Source of the DNA: Galerina marginata | Lineage: Eukaryota > Basidiomycota > Agaricomycetes > Agaricales > Galerinaceae | Reading direction: 5' to 3' | DNA: 64,000 bases | Assembly: GCA_023014335.1 (NCBI GenBank) | Contig: JAECYW010000015.1 | Location: 1,488,001-1,552,000, forward strand | Notes under the pieces: generated by a model | The model's input: the letters and a program-made list of their open reading frames with translations, nothing else | The model's database searches: none | What the model was told of the DNA's origin: nothing | Shown here: in pieces, positions 11,751 to 28,253 of the stretch | Position numbering within the stretch: position 1 is the first letter of the stretch | Layout: every line of letters starts with the position of its first letter | Program-made: the position numbers and the translations under genes

Positions 11751-14071
11751 ATGGTGGTCGACATCTCGAAATCATTTGGCGCCCTTCTTATCGGTGGCTT
11801 ATTTGCCTCGACGTGAGTTCCCATATGTTCTGCCTCGTTTCTAGGTGACAGTATACTCACTTTGATGTAGGCTATCTGGCTTCGTCATAGTCCAAGTCTT
11901 TGTGTATTTCAAGACCTATCCTGCCGACGTCACACCATTGAAGTCGCTAGTGCGTCATCTTATAGTTATTACCTTCGACCTACTTACACAATTCTTGACT
12001 AGGTTCTGGCCGTTTGGTGAGGTCCAAACCTCGCACGTCGTCCGAAGTCCCACTTAATTCTTGCAGGTTCCTCGATACATGTCATACAGCATTCATTTGG
12101 TCCGCACTTTGGGGTTACCTCATCGATAACTATGGGGCGCCTGATAAAATTGACGTTATTCACTGGTAAGACCATCCATTTTATCGTCTCGCCACTTTCG
12201 CCCACCTGAGTTGACCGTAATCCGTGGCAGGAATCTTGCGGTTAGCCTTTGTAACCTGGTTATACACGTTCCTGGTTAACCTGATTTCAATTTCTAGCTT
12301 ACAATCGTAATGACGGTGAGCTTTAGTGATTTCGTACTTTTAAAGTCATGGTCTCATATGTTCATTCAAATGCTAGGCTATCCTGACGTTCCTTGTTCAT
12401 TTGTGCGATCTATTTTATCGTGGTGCAAACAAAATATTAATCTCAACCTATCTCAATCCTTCCTTCTCATTCCCATCGCAGATTCTTCGCCCACCGCATT
12501 TTCATGTGTGAGTCAAGCTTCAAAAACGTCAATCTTCAAACACGTCTGATAATGACCCGTCCACTCCCTCTTTGAATTTGCACCGTCCTTCTCAAACACT
12601 TTCAACGCCACCATCACGGCCCTCAGTAAGCAAGAAAAATTACTACCTCATCACTCCGATCGTACGTCGCCAGTCTCTATTCCGAGAATCCTGTCAAATG
12701 CCGATCCTCCTGAATTCGACCTCCTTCCCCAGGTGATCCTAGCAGTTTTACGACTTGGTGGGTCTCTCTGAACGTGTGGTTGCAGTTTTAGGCTAATGAA
12801 AGATATTCTAGTTTCGGCCTCTGGTGAGTTTGAGCTTTCCCGGCTCCTGGCGCGTAAACTGCGAGAATGACGCTGACATTTCGGCGACGTACCCGATGGT
12901 GTCAAGTGACAACTGCTGAAATGTACGTTCCGACTTTCCTTATCTTATCTCGTTCAGCATCTCACGTCGATTTGGGGCGTATGCAGGCTTCACTATGGAA
13001 CATTCTCTCAATTCAGAGAAGAAATTCGCGTAAGAGCCAAAGCATGTCTTCCTGTCTGTTTACGAGAATTTAACTCGTCACAGTGGGTTTTTACGACTGG
13101 TCTTGCACTTTCGACGACAGTAGATATTTTAATCACCACGTCGCTGTTCGTTCTCCTCCAAACCAGTCGAACAGGCGCAGCAAAGTAAGCGCTTTTAAAG
13201 AAAGTTTATCAAATTAATTAACGCGTGGTCATGTAGCTTGAACGCGATCATCGATTCGCTCATAAAATACACCTTCGAAACCGGCACATTGACTTGGTAA
13301 ATACCCTGTTTGTTCAGTCAAAGACATCTTCCGTTGCTAAGTAATTCCTCTGTACCTTCCCAGTGCCGGAACTGTGATTTCTATGATTTGCGTACGTTCC
13401 ATTGATCCACCATCTCCTGATAGCCAAACTTATTTTAATCTTTCAGTGGTTAACGATGCCTACCAACCTCATCTTCATGGGTCTGCATTTTGTCATCGGG
13501 AAATGTGAGTCTCAGCCACCTCAATTCCACCTCGTCGAAGAGCTGAGTCGACTGACCAAACTGTCATATACAGTTTACGCCAACTCCTTGCTCGTAACGT
13601 AAGCCCTCCCTCTGCCTGGTTCAGAGTTTCCACTTCCCATCTGACACGTTGACCGCGACCCCCGCTTCCCCTTGGACCTTACTATTAATAACTGGGCAGT
13701 CTGAACATGAGGGCGAACATCCGACGGTCTCGGTCCCAGACCTCGAAGGACTATAACGCACCTGTGCACCTATTCGACACTCGCCGTCGCCACACCAGCG
13801 AATCGGACGCCGATCATTTCCGGGTACGTGAAGTCAGCCAGACTGAGCAGGCTACAGACGGAAAACTAACCGCGACCGACCCTTTGACCTCCTCCTAGCT
13901 TTCGGGGTCAGGCACCAAAGCGGATACAGCGGACGGTCCAAAGAGCCAACCAGTGAGTTTTTCTTACTGTTAGCCGATGACAACGGAAGTTATTTTTTTA
14001 CTCATTCACTAATTGCTATCGGCAAATAGCTCGAAGTCAACGTGGAGAGAAGTGTACAGTACGACCTATAA
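11751..14071 (+). CDS. DUF6534 (Agaricomycete 7TM) membrane protein
   Basis: A multi-exon gene from ATG 11751 to the stop at 14069-14071. Clear exons include 11751-11812, 11871-11949, 12003-12016, 12067-12165, 12231-12240 and 12298-12315, then a less certain middle, then exons from about 13080 on. The N-terminus (SFGALLIGGLFASTLSGF, then VFVYFKTYPAD, VLAVWFLDTCHTAFIW) is the hallmark opening of this family. The conserved C-terminal domain runs VFTTGLALSTTVDILITTSL, then NLNAIIDSLIKYTFETGTLT, then MPTNLIFMGLHFVIGK and YANSLLVTLN. A polar tail ends in QYDL. Seven helices are expected. Members are abundant in mushroom genomes and the function is unknown. The exons at 12316-12900 are the weak part of the model: the FFAHRIFM segment does not join in phase with 12298-12315, so a micro-exon is probably missing. 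Confidence 0.85.
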
Positions 14072-14434
14072 CGAGTAAATCTACTTACAGTTTCGCCAGT
14101 CGCCTTACCCTGTTGGCTTCGTAAATATTTAACCACTTAGTACTTTGAATAATACTAGACCACTCTAATTCGAAAAACAGAACGCAAAAGGTCTTCAGAA
14201 TGAGGTTGTCACCCAGAACATGACGATAGTAACGGGCAATGGAGTTGAATATTTCCTTAATACTAATAGATGTTCGAAAAGGATCAGGTAATATTACGGT
14301 GCTAAATCTAAATGGAACCAACAAGTTTTACAACAGAGAAGAAAGACGCTCGGCATTCGAGGGAATGGAAACGAAAAAAAGAGAGGCAGCCACCCACATA
14401 ACCATCTACATACCACTCCGACACCACAACCATT

Positions 14435-19332
<4,898 letters not shown>

Positions 19333-20084
19333 CACGGGCTTTGATGATGGTTTGGGGAGAAGAAAGAAAGTGACGGTGTCACGCACGGTGACGGTACGCG
19401 ATGAAATTATTCTGTTGTTCCTTAGCTTGGCTCCCACGGCTGTGATCTTATCGTTTGCTTTCCTTGCCTCTGCCTGGCTGCTCTGTCTGACGATTCGGAC
19501 TTTCTTCCTCTCAACTGCGGACCATACTAAGCTCTAGCGTCTCATTCTCTTGTTTCAGGCTATCTTGGCCTGTCGCGATTCGCCATTGCATCTGCTTAGC
19601 GCAGCGTCTACCACTAAGCCTGCGCCTACCACAACCACTCCGAAGCCCTCGTCGCATTCTGGAGTTCTAATTTCTGTATCTCCTCCGCCTAGCTGGTCAA
19701 TTACTATCAGCTGGCAGTGAAACAGATGGCGATGTGCTCACAGAACGACGATGGCATAATTGACTGGAGCTGGCCGTCAGAGTCCAACTTGAACGCTGAT
19801 GAATTACATGTCTGATTTTCGCCCAATCTTACACTGGCGAAAACACTATGGAGCTCTCATCGGCTCAGTTTAAGAGCACCAACTGACCTTATACACACGC
19901 CTTGGAAAAACTGAGCCGATCGCGAACGACGAACTTCCCGGACAGAGGCTGCGGTGAATGCTTTGGATACAAGTTTGGATTCTGTCGCCCCTTTCTCCCA
20001 TTCACGCTCATATGCAGTCTAATTAGCAGCCCGCAGCGCCACTCCATGTCCATTAAAACAACACCCATTCTCAACCCGGACGAC
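19333..20084. other. upstream region of the ISWI gene, nothing else recognised
   Basis: No domain-bearing frame. The 5' flank of the ISWI gene must contain its promoter; no clear TATA box was identified. Confidence 0.4.
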
Positions 20085-21068
20085 GACCTAGACTACCACT
20101 CTCCCCAAATTATGACCCCCTGGTTCGTTTTTCGATTTAGATCTGATATGAAACGGTTTATTGATATCCTTTCAGGCAATAAGAAGAAGTAACGGGAACA
20201 GAGGAGGCAGAAATCGTGAACGACGGACCAGAATCCTCCAGAACTGGGCCGATCTAGGAAATCTTCTCTTCAATCGCCGTCTCTTCGACAACTAATATCC
20301 AGTACGTCCTAATCTCAGAGAAATCTCGTTTACCTGAGTCGAATGCCACTTGTACGTGAGTGATCCTAAACTCTGCTCCCACAATTCTAGACTGCCACTG
20401 TGCCCAGATTATGACCCCTTGGTTTGTTTTCGATCTGAATCTGATATGAAACGGTTTATCCATATCCTTTCAGGCAGTACGACGAAGTGACGCGAACAGA
20501 AGAGGCAGAAATAGTATACGACGGACTAGGATCCTCCAGACGTGGGTCGATTTAGTTAATCTTCTCTTCAATCGCCGTCTCTTCGACAACTGATATCCAG
20601 TACGTCCTAATCTCACAGAAATCTCGTTTACCTGAGTCGAATGGCACTTGTACGTGAGTGATTCTAAACTCTGCTCCCACCATTCTAGACTGCCACTGTC
20701 TCAAAATTATGACCCCGTAGTTTGTTTTTCGATCTGTATCTGATATGAAACGGTTTACTGATATCTTTTTAGGCAATAAGCAGTGACGCGAACAGAGGAG
20801 GCATAAATCGTGAAAGATGGACCAAAACCCTCCAGAACTGAGTCAATTTAATTGATCTTTGCTTCGACGACTAGGAATCCGCAGTATCCTGTACGTCCCA
20901 ACCTCACGAAAATCTCGTTTACCTAGGTCGAATGCCTCTTGTACGTGAGTGATCCTAAACTCTGCTCCCACTATTCTAGACTGCCACTGTCCGCAGATTA
21001 CGACCCCTTGGTTTGTTCTTCGATCTGTATCTGATATGATACGGTTTATTGATATCCTTGCAGGCATC
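20085..21068. repeat. tandem repeat, unit about 298 bp, 3.3 copies
   Basis: The landmark TATGACCCC/TACGACCCC recurs at 20111, 20410, 20708 and 20999, giving spacings of 299, 298 and 291. Flanking sequence of each unit matches at most positions, including GATCTGTATCTGATATGAAA and CTCGTTTACCTGAGTCGAAT. Each unit keeps a minus-strand open frame of about 70-87 codons. The differences between units change the amino acid in nearly every case, so the frame is probably incidental. No gene lies inside. Confidence 0.88.
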
Positions 21069-21891
21069 CGTACTGGGTTATCAAGTTGAGGATACCATTT
21101 CAGCATGGTCAGTCCTGGTCAGTCATGCTCGCAGCAGCTCAAACCCTTGAGGACCTCGAATGTACGTCTTCTGCCACCGGCAAGCTTACAAGCCGTTGTA
21201 CCACACAAATTGGTCTGATCTAGGTCACGACGACAGACACACGAAACTTTCCTGATATATTTGATCTTGGTCTTTGGCCTTCTATGCCATTTCGGCCTGA
21301 GGTATAGTGTCGATATGATTCTACGGGTCCTTACGGTAGGTACGATTATTCAAGAAAATTTAAATTTATTCTTACCTTGACCACCGTTCCATGCCCAGCG
21401 ACGGGTCAGCTTGAAAGCGTGAACTGTTCCTTTTGCAAATATAGCCTCCAACATTCTTCCAGAGCCGAATTTATGATGCAAGTGCATAAAGATATCCTTT
21501 TACCGCCATGGTCGTGCAAAATATAACTCCCAACCGATGCAATGTCGGCTGTGCTTTGAAAGGTATGAGAACGTATTGCTTTTGCGGTGTTACTGTAATC
21601 TTTTGGCTTAATATAAAATGGCGCCCACGTCTTACTTTATTGACAGTTGATTGACACGGCTCTGGCTGCTGTGTTCATCCAGGTACACAGACTGTCCCAG
21701 CCAACAATGGATGCAGTGCAATGAAAATTTAAACCTCGGCCATCAGCAATATACCTCACGTCGTATATAACGCTAGTACGGTATGGACCCAGTATCCTTC
21801 CTCGAAAATCCCTCTTGCTTGGGCTCCAATCATCAAGGCAGTAAGCCCTTCCAGGTTCTGACTCCCTGATTGTCAATACTGAGTATAGCAG
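21069..21891. other. intergenic, possible degenerate fragments
   Basis: A minus-strand frame at 21637-21909 has protein-like composition but no confident family. The rest shows nothing supportable. Confidence 0.3.
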
Positions 21892-23101
21892 ATGACCGTG
21901 CCAGCTCAAGAAGCTACGAAGTTATGGGTGGAATCGGTGGCCAACAAGGCGACAAGATTATGGCAAGATGACCTCGAAACTCTGTACCTTGACGCAGAAA
22001 ACCAATTTCCGGATATCTCATGGAACTTGGTGGGATATAAGGGCATAGTGTCGACCAAAGTATGGGGGCATACGGGTACGTTAAGCTCCTGCGTATTATG
22101 ACCGACCTTCTTTCGCCGATCCCCAATTTTTAGTCATGGTTCATGCCAGAGCGACGCCAGAGTTTCGTGGCAAATATCCACCCAACTGTTCCCTCAGTAC
22201 TTCTTCGGACCATGCGTCGTTCACCCGAGACCTTCGGGCAATATACACTGTACGCCCTTTCACATACAATCTCAAATACGAAGACCCAGAGGACGCTGTT
22301 TTTTGGGCCACTACTGCGCATCTCGATATGCTGCGGAAGGATATGCTCCACATCTGGAACCGGGGAACTCTACGACAAACCGACGTTGTCATTTATCTAT
22401 TGAATTCAGAAGGTTCCCGCCGTTATGCTGCCCAAAGTCACCGCTTTCTTCTCAGCACTCGTTCTTCCTACTTTCGCCGCATTCTTGCTAATGATGGCGA
22501 GACAACAACAACAAAATCCGCGATTGATCTCCCAACTAGCCATTTCTCCCGCGAGTCTTTATACTTCATTCTTGGCTATCTATACACAGGAAGTCTGAGT
22601 ATTATTCGTCGTGATCTATATCTATATCTATCGATCGCTTTTGACATAATCAAAGGGGCGCGATATCTCTCACTCCCAGCTTTGCAAGATTTAGTCAGGT
22701 CGGAAATCGTTGTCGAGATGCTGCATGGACTATACCTTGCGAATCTTTCCGACAGTGGGTACTCTAGCTTCACAGGTCACGGTGGAGAATGGATTACCAT
22801 GGCGAACCTAGGCTGCAGATGTTTGGATTGTGCCAGCGGGGCGTTTCATATCCTTCAATTTTGCCAAGTGGACGGCATACAAGAAGATGTCCTCGAACGT
22901 GGTGCTCGAAGAGTACTTGTTGCTTTATTCGGGGAAGGATGGTGTACCGAAGAATTTTCCTCCTTACCCCAGAGCATCGCCGATTCAATCGTCACGAATA
23001 TCCAGGAGATAATCACGCCCACCAATGTTCTTCCGTTGCTCTTTGCCGCGGAAAAGGCATTAATCAAACTAGATGCTTCCTACAAAGGTTTATCATGGTG
23101 A
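21892..23101 (+). CDS. BTB/POZ domain protein
   Basis: Two exons (21892-22075, 22134-23101; intron 58 nt) give about 383 residues. A BTB domain starts near residue 145: TDVVIYLLNSEG, then AQSHRFLLSTRSSYFRRIL, ESLYFILGYLYTGSL and GARYLSLPALQDLVRSEIV, the usual beta-alpha order. The C-terminal part (CLDCASGAFHILQF, VTNIQEIITPTNVLPLLFAA) resembles the post-BTB region of fungal BTB proteins. BTB domains dimerise and often serve as Cullin-3 adaptors; the target is unknown. The stop codon at 23099-23101 lies inside the first codons of the downstream kinase frame (ATG 23095). This suggests either overlapping genes or one fused gene with a frameshift. No splice choice I tried joins the two in phase. 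Confidence 0.75.
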
Positions 23102-25032
23102 TTGACGAAGAAGACCCCTCACAGCTTTGGTATGAAAAGCTAATCAAAGTTGGTTGGGCTTTAAAAGCAATCTCAAGGGGTGCAACTCCACAAAACGCCT
23201 TGGAAATCCACCAGGTAAGCCGCACAAATTCAGATGTTACATTCTACTCTTTTTTATTTATCTGTGACTCTGCTTTGTAGGCTTTGGAGGCATACGCGCA
23301 GAGTTGGTTTGCTCTGGGTCCGTCCTTAAAATCTTTCTTTGAGAGGACTCAAAATTACCTCCTGAAAACGAGTCAACAATCACTTGTGGCCCAGCTTGCC
23401 CAGCATTGGGCACCGTCGTCAATATCACCTCTCCTCGATAGGGCTGATACAAACAGTTTGAATCGTTCTTCGGGGTCATTTAACTCCGGAGTATCCACCC
23501 CAACCAGAGTCCTTTCTGTCGAAGAACCTATCGATGCTGCCCACAGCGCCTACATTGCTCCATTCGAGGCCGAAGAAACTATCTCATCGTGCTCGATGGC
23601 GACCTCAAGGACAAATTCGACAGACTACGGCCTGTATTTTACAAGGTGGGCAATTTCACAAGAGACGATCCAGGAACTGGACGAAACACCGGGCACCGCG
23701 AGCCCGCTCTCGTCATTTCAACTTTCGCGTTACCGATACTGGAACTCCGCCGTCGTCTCCCCCCTCGTGGAGTTCATCGACGACGCAGTTGACCCGCGGG
23801 ACCACTACCTCGACCTGCGCGAGATCGCGGAGGGCGAGTCCGGCTCCGTGTTCGCCGCCATTCTTAACCCCGTCACCGCACACAAGCTGCGCCTTCCTTC
23901 CCTGGTGAAAGCCAAGGACGAAGACGACGCGGTGAATGGGAGGTACACGATGGTCGCGATTAAGAGCGTGGCGATCGTCCCGTCGGGCTCGCCGAAGCTC
24001 GTAGATCTGCAGCGAGAGCTGACGCTGCTGCGCGGGCTCGGGCATCAAAACGTGCTAGGAATGGATGGGCTGTATGTGGACCTGGTGGAAGACTCGCTGT
24101 GGATACGTATGGAACTTATGGAACGGAGCTTGGCAGACATTATTGGGCTTGTTGGTGATGGGCTGCAGTTGCAGGAGAGGACTATCGGCAGGTTTACGAG
24201 TGATGTCTGGTTTTTCTTCCTTGGCTTTGGTTTACCGTTAACCGGAGATGCAGATTCTGTGTGCGCTGGACTACTTGCAGAAACATAACATCGCACATCG
24301 GGATGTGCGCTCTGACAACCTTCTACTCAATAAGCATGGCGAGCTAAAGCTTGGTAAGTCCATATTGTGCACTTTTTTGGGCAAGAATTTTAACCGACTG
24401 CGCTCCGCAGCTAACTTCTCAAACGCGGTGCAAGTAACGCCAGAGTCGTCGATGTGTTCTGACATAGCTGGTGTCTCGTTCTGGCAGGCGAGTTCTTATT
24501 CTTTAACATCGATAGCCCCTTCTTACCGCTCAATAACAGGCACCAGAAGTCCGGAAGTAAGTTTGCTTTTCTTCTTATTTTTTCTGCCAATATTAATATT
24601 ATCGACCCCCAGACCACCGTATGACGCCCTAAAAGTTGACATCTGGTCCTTGGGCGCTACCGTCTGGGAGATGGCTCAGCAGGACCCACCCTTCGCCGAT
24701 ACGCAACAGCTCGCCGACCGCTGGCCGCTCCTGCGTCAGCCTGAGCTCTACTCACTCGAGTTCCACGATTTCCTACGCAAATGCTCCCAGCCGGCTGCAG
24801 TGAGGCCGAGTCCGAGTGAACTTTTGAAGGTGCGCTTGTGTTTGCATCTTTGCCTTCCTCGTGGTTGGATTTCCAGTGTCGATTGACCGACTTCATGTAT
24901 TCACAGAGCTCATTTATCGTCCACAAGGCAGGTGGTCGCCATGTCGTTTTTCCCCTGCTCGAGCAATACATGACTATCGAGAAGTTACATGGAAGGAAAC
25001 CCGGCCACATACAGTTAGTTATACACCGGTGA
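23095..25032 (+). CDS. PAK/STE20-like protein kinase, probably catalytically impaired
   Basis: Seven exons (23095-23214, 23281-24204, 24248-24353, 24411-24487, 24540-24556, 24613-24829, 24907-25032) join in phase into about 528 residues. Residues 1-210 are an unrecognised region with a Ser/Thr-rich stretch. The kinase domain begins near DPRDHYLDLREIAEGESGSV (about 211), with VAIK Lys268, helix-C Glu286, HRDVRSDN at 365-372 and VDIWSLGATVWEM. The DFG motif reads Asn-Phe-Ser (385-387), so the metal-binding Asp is missing; AGVSFWQAPE replaces the usual GTPYWMAPE. The intron at 24488-24539 appears to use a GC-AG pair. The fold resembles p21-activated kinases, but activity is doubtful. The start could instead be a continuation of the BTB gene. 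Confidence 0.7.
24488..24539 (+). other. probable GC-AG intron
   Basis: Splicing after TTC TGG CAG with donor GCGAGT and acceptor AACAG restores FWQ-APEV, the conserved APE motif. Reading straight through destroys the motif although the frame stays open. Confidence 0.55.
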
Positions 25033-26335
25033 GTGAGAGAACCAAATAAAGACCTTAGAATACTGTCCTAGGGGCAATCTGTTCAATATAAATCAGCCAA
25101 AGTATTCAAATATATTATGACATACTGAATACCCAAAAAAATGTAGAAATAAGGGGGATGAACGTTATATCGAGCCTTATTAGTATACTCGAACCAGATC
25201 GTCAAAGTGTGCTTAAACCAGTAGGAAAATGACGAGCCTTTTCACCCGATATTCAACTACAGCAAGCGTAATTCGATACCCACATTAATAGCCTGAAGGC
25301 CAACGAACGTCAGCAGCACCCGCAAACGTATCCCGCACTCGAGCCCTCACAGCTAATCGCATGCGCCTGCAGGCTGAAGCACCAGCTCCACGCCACACAA
25401 CTATGTTCCCAACGGCGAAAACGAGTAGCTTGGACCCTACCGACAGTCTGGATGATCCTGGTAGTAACTTAGCGTTGAACATCAGAACGCGAGCACGAAC
25501 CTGAAGAGGAAAAAGACCACCATCCATACGCAGACCCTTAAAGATAAAGAAAAGACTTCGATGTCAAAGAAGGAGGTAAAGCCCAAAATAGACGAGAAGC
25601 TTTGGTGGGTTGTGCTTCTGATGGCCACAGCAGCCGTTTCGTAGTCCGTTTCGAGTTGGCGTGATCTCCTGCTTCCTCCACTGCGGTCCGCCAACACTGC
25701 GGAGGTGGTACATCTCATGGCCCATCATAAGCTAGCGCCTAGCAGTGGTATAGAGGTCTTCAGTAACAAGGCAGCCCCTTCAGCTGTATCAGGTGGACGT
25801 GCCCAAGAATTACGAGCAAAAGAGCAGGTACCACGGTCAGTTCGGTGTGAGCGAAGTGGAGACTATCATATGCCAAACAACGCAGACACTCCTCAATTGA
25901 GGCACGAGGAGCATCTCAGTTCCATTTTTCTGGCTTAAACAGAGTAAGGGGTGTTAAGCAAGGAGGAGTAAGGCTCTTTGTCATTTAGGACTGCCGCAAT
26001 GGAGAAGGAACTGACCACTGGTCCACTGCTGAATGGGGTTGGGATTTCAGCAAGGATTTCAGTCAACGACCGCCAGTTCCTGGTGGCCCTGAGAGCTCAG
26101 GCAGGGCGCCTGCTGAGTTTATTACGGGTAGGTTGCGTATAACAAAGAGAATACCAGGAAATGTGTGCGGAAGTTGAGATCTGAGGGTAGACATCGGCGG
26201 CAGCTGCACTGTGACTCAACAGGAATGTTTATTTCGGAGGCAAGAACCAAACAAGTGGTGGGAAGCCTCAAAAATCCGAGACCTTCCACGTTCAACGACC
26301 ATGTAGAAACCTGCTTGCTCTAAACAGCGAATGTA
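25033..26335. other. intergenic, nothing supported
   Basis: A-rich 3' flank of the kinase gene, then unremarkable sequence. The frame at 25705-25938 has no domain. Some minus-strand frames look like chance. Confidence 0.4.
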
Positions 26336-27193
26336 ATGTTTAGAAGACTATTGATAAAATTTGGTGAGAATATCGCTTATTCATTTTGACCGGAAAGCTC
26401 ATGCAGTACCTCCATAAGGACTGGCAGAGGCAAAGATTGGATTCTACGGAATCGACACTACCGAGAGGGAGGTCCGTTTCCTCCTAGACTTTTTGTCTTA
26501 GCTGTTAATGTATATATACCTCCAGCGCTTTGTTTACTCCGTAAGGGCGAGGGGATTTGTTCAACCTGAGTGCCAGAGCCGCTTTAGTTTGTGTTATTAT
26601 TCCTGTTTCGCAAAGAAATCCCTCTAACCAATAAGGTTCCCTTAGGTTTTGAGAAATTTTATTTCCAAGGAATAATGGTACACGGAGTCATCGCTCCTGG
26701 AAACCGAGGAGGTCAGTATTTCTATTCTACTATTCCTTTTTGCCGCAACTTTGTCCTAGGCCGCCAGCCATTCCGAGATGAATTGTGCGAGTACGATGGG
26801 ATTGCGTTCTTCATCGACGCAACCGACGACGACGGGCTCCGTTTGTCCTGGGAAGAGCTGGATAGCATCCTCTCCGACGAAGAAATATCGCAACCTATCG
26901 TAATTCTGGTCCATCAGAAAAAGGCGTCTGGATGCGCGAATGAGCCGGCCTTGCTTGCCGAGTTCGGTCTAGAAGACGTGGTTAGCAAGGTCTGGCAATC
27001 CATTATATTTGGGAGCCCACTATTTGAGCTAAGCTGTTTTTCAGGAGAACGGACGTGTAGCTCTCTTCGGGTATTCACTATCAGAGGCCGACTTCATTGG
27101 GTGTGATGAAGGTCGGGCATGTCTTTGTTCTCTAAACTTAACACTTAAGTCGTTGTCCATATAGGTTTGCAGTGGCTGATAAGTCATATCTAG
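26336..27193 (+). CDS. highly diverged Sar1/Arf-like GTPase homologue lacking the P-loop
   Basis: Six exons fit in phase (26336-26363, 26428-26475, 26616-26711, 26760-26989, 27045-27111, 27165-27193) for about 165 residues; Sar1 is about 190. Landmarks in order: AKIGFYGIDTTERE takes the place of the Sar1 block ending GLDNAGKT, so the GxxxxGKT loop is gone. GNRGGRQPFRDE takes the place of DLGGHQ...WRD. YDGIAFFIDATDDDGLRLSW and ELDSILSDEEISQPIVILVH match the core strand-helix region, with VHQKK where NKID should be. The C-terminus EGLQWLISHI matches the Sar1 ending. Sar1 starts COPII coat assembly at the ER, but this protein should not bind GTP normally. The donor after exon 2 (GTTTCC) is the weakest junction. 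It may be a decaying pseudogene or a repurposed scaffold. Confidence 0.5.
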
Positions 27194-28253
27194 AGGGGTG
27201 TTTCTTTTCAGGTGTGGTTTCTGTAGCTGTTTTTATAGAGTGAATGCGGTCGAAGTAAGAACCACGCTTATCCTACAATAATGATGGGATATAGCGCGAG
27301 ATGGACCGCAGCTACCACAGCGAACCGTACTCCTGGCATACAAGTAATACATCCTATTTCAATTCTTCGAAATTATTGGCCCGTTCCCCTTTTTCCAAGG
27401 ATGTTCGATTTTTGGCCCTCATTACGGTTACGTTGAATTTCTGGCCTACATCAGTGGCATTTTGCCTCGACAAGTTATAGCCCATTGACAATTATATGGA
27501 CTTCGACTTTTGACGGTAATGACTGCCAAAAATCAACGTGACTCGCCCGTCAGGAACACTACAGAATGAGTGCGAGTGGTTAGTGCTACTCATCAGAACG
27601 ATTTAATGGCGTAAGGTATGGGGATACGACACAGAAGGTCAGGTTGATACGACGCGCTAGTACATACCATCATCTCACCATACTTACGCATAATTATTCA
27701 CTTAAAACACTTGCTACCAGCCACGGATAGAAAAAATACAAAGATGGGGACTCGTAACAACTGAGGCGTGTCAATTACCATTTGACCGTGGCAGCTTTTG
27801 CAGCGTCATCGCCTCGCCTGTCCTTGTATGCCATCGGACATGGGAAGATAAATTTCGACCTCGAATTAAAGCCCATGTGGATACTGGGCAGATGTTTGGA
27901 AACTTGGCCCTATAACCAGAGTCGCCAGAATCCTGGGACTCGAATCAAACAACATTGACTTCCCAGGGTGTCGTTTCAGGCTGAGAGGAAAATGGCAGGT
28001 GAAGGCTTCAATTAAAGTTATTTCGTACATTGTGCGTGTTACGGAATTTCCCCTCCGAGGGACTTGTATTCTGACAGCTGTCCCGTAAAAACTAGGGGTG
28101 CGACTTCGCTGTCCTTGCGACGCTGCTTTGTTTTCTTACTCTACCCTGGCGATCCAGAGCGGCAAATTCATTGGGTTCGGAACTGCATTCTGACTTGAAA
28201 AATAAGTATAAAAGTCAAGTCCTCACTGCACAATTTTATTATTCCAAGCCTCG
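27194..28253. other. intergenic, nothing supported
   Basis: No coherent exons. The final 200 bases upstream of 28254 presumably contain the promoter of the DUF6535 gene. Confidence 0.45.

Noticed and set aside
20254..21106. Three related minus-strand ORFs in the tandem repeat
   Set aside because: Differences between units are almost all amino-acid changing, and no start or splice context supports translation.
21637..21909. Minus-strand frame that might be a DDE transposase fragment
   Set aside because: The resemblance rests on a few residues; no catalytic triad, no inverted repeats.
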